A stretch of 64,000 bases of DNA from Dipylidium caninum (lineage: Eukaryota > Platyhelminthes > Cestoda > Cyclophyllidea > Dipylidiidae). The translations under genes were made by a program, and so were the position numbers. The notes below the pieces were generated by a model. That model made no database searches. It saw only the letters and a program-made list of their open reading frames with translations, and was not told the DNA's origin. The DNA lies in the NCBI GenBank assembly GCA_017562135.1, contig QEYB01001425.1, positions 1 to 64,000 of the forward strand, given 5' to 3'. Positions 62,803 through 64,000 of this stretch are shown in pieces (the stretch's first letter is position 1; each line of letters opens with the position of its first letter).

Positions 62803-64000
62803 GAAACATTAATGAGGCCTCCAGAGGTGGATCGACTAAGGAGAAAAGTGCTCCATGTTGAGTATCGTCAAAGCGCCTCGAGGAAGACTACCGGATCATG
62901 TTGGCAACGAGAAGGGTATGAGGATGACTGTGGAAGCCGATCTACCACACACAAACCACTCGTGAAATTGCGTTTAAACTCGGAACTGACCATACGGCTA
63001 GGACTCTGTTAACGCATCAACGTGCCATAAGAAAAGTAGAAAAATATGGGCTCATATGTGGCTGTTGCACGCACTGCCGCAAGTGAAGATGGTCAGGCGA
63101 CCACAAGAGCACGTGTAGAGACCAACCACGACATCAGTTCGAAGGAACAATAAGTGTGCACACACGCCACTTTCGAAAGGGAGTGAGTTTCGTCAGGGTC
63201 AGGGGTAAAGGCAAATGCGGTCTGAAACGCAACCGCTTCCTCCTCTGTCACCCACATCGAAGGCATCTCCTTCCTTGACCCTCGAGGGTGTACCACGGTA
63301 ATACTCATTCCTGTCAGTGGGGGGGAATAATCTCCAAGATGGACGCCAACCCGTCGAGCCCCGGAGGGTTGATCCAGGTCTTGGGTGGAGTGGACTCGAG
63401 GACACACTCTCCCCAACAGTAGTCATGGGGAGGCGCCTCGTCCCGTGACTACGACCGCTCCCAGTCGCAGCGCATGCGATGACCGTGACGCGTCAGTGGA
63501 TCCACTCATGCGCCTCACTAATAAGGTGACGAGGCATTTGGCCACCTTGAGAGACTCCCACTTACTTCCACGGCTGTGGCTGTGCTAAAACAACATCTAC
63601 GTACGATAAATGATGAAGGAAATGAGTTGGACTCATATGCGCCTGTTGCAGGAAGTGTCGCAAGTGGAGATGGTCAAACGACCACAAGTACACACGGGCA
63701 TCTTTGTTGCTTCCTTCGCAATGCACGTCTGCCGCCGTTTTTGCACCAAATCATCACTTCTGACAAAAAGTGGATTTTGTAATGACAGTGGGAAAGGAGC
63801 CAGCAAACGGGTTGATAGGAATACATGAGCAGGACACACGCATCAGCCGAAATTTCATCAGCAAATAAAGATTGCGGACGAAGTGCTGGACGAGTGATCA
63901 TCCTGTAGTCTTTCTGGCGCTATGCGGCCAGGCGAAAGCAGAACAGCGGCTGAGTGCCATTGTCAATCATTTGACTGATGTCATGCGTGAGAAACTGATG
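62803..64000 (+). mobile_element. Degenerate mariner (irritans-like) transposon, copy B, running off the window
   Basis: This copy is homologous along its full visible length to copy A (53,441-54,664) in the opposite orientation. Both begin at GAAACATTAATGAGGCC and share the internal extra segment. The catalytic-region motif reads SDKKWIL near 63,755, so the usual Glu after the Asp is changed to Lys. Several stop codons interrupt the frame. The right part of the element, including the last catalytic region, lies outside the window. Confidence 0.85.

Overview
This is a nuclear segment of a flatworm genome, almost certainly a parasitic tapeworm (cestode). The best evidence is a tandem array on the left whose units each carry, on the minus strand, a sequence closely resembling the cestode spliced-leader (SL) exon. 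It is followed at once by a GTGAGT donor and a small structured RNA tail. The host genes agree with this: introns are extremely short (27-50 nt) and two have GC-AG borders.

Layout. (1) 1 to about 15,592: about six head-to-tail units of 2.55-2.62 kb, each with one SL RNA gene (minus) inside a pyrimidine-rich spacer full of microsatellites. The array starts before the window and stops abruptly near 15,592. (2) 15.6-22.8 kb: AT-moderate DNA with two small tandem duplications and no convincing gene. (3) 22,796-24,460 (minus): a single-exon divergent rhodopsin-like GPCR. (4) 24.5-31.4 kb: no gene recognised. (5) 31.4-43.2 kb: a compact cluster of housekeeping genes, each rebuilt exon by exon: an aldo-keto reductase (plus), SLD5/GINS4 (minus, tail to tail with the reductase, 85 bp apart), a C2H2 zinc-finger gene (minus, HINFP-like at best), MANF (minus) and an OST3/TUSC3/MAGT1-type oligosaccharyltransferase subunit (minus). 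(6) 45.2-62.6 kb (plus): a very large HYDIN gene, covering the N-terminal half to about two thirds of the vertebrate protein. It includes the ASH/MSP-type repeats and the P-loop (adenylate-kinase-like) insert. Its 3' part holds a cluster of frameshifts. (7) Two related fossils of an irritans-like mariner transposon lie in opposite orientation, one in a HYDIN intron (53.1-54.66 kb, minus) and one at the right edge (62.80-64.00 kb, plus).

How the parts relate. The SL array supplies the RNA that is trans-spliced onto many cestode mRNAs; the leader exon ends in ATG. The protein genes have no shared pathway, although MANF and the OST3-type subunit both act in the endoplasmic reticulum. HYDIN belongs to the ciliary central-pair apparatus. 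All family assignments come from reading translations against remembered family patterns; no database search was run.
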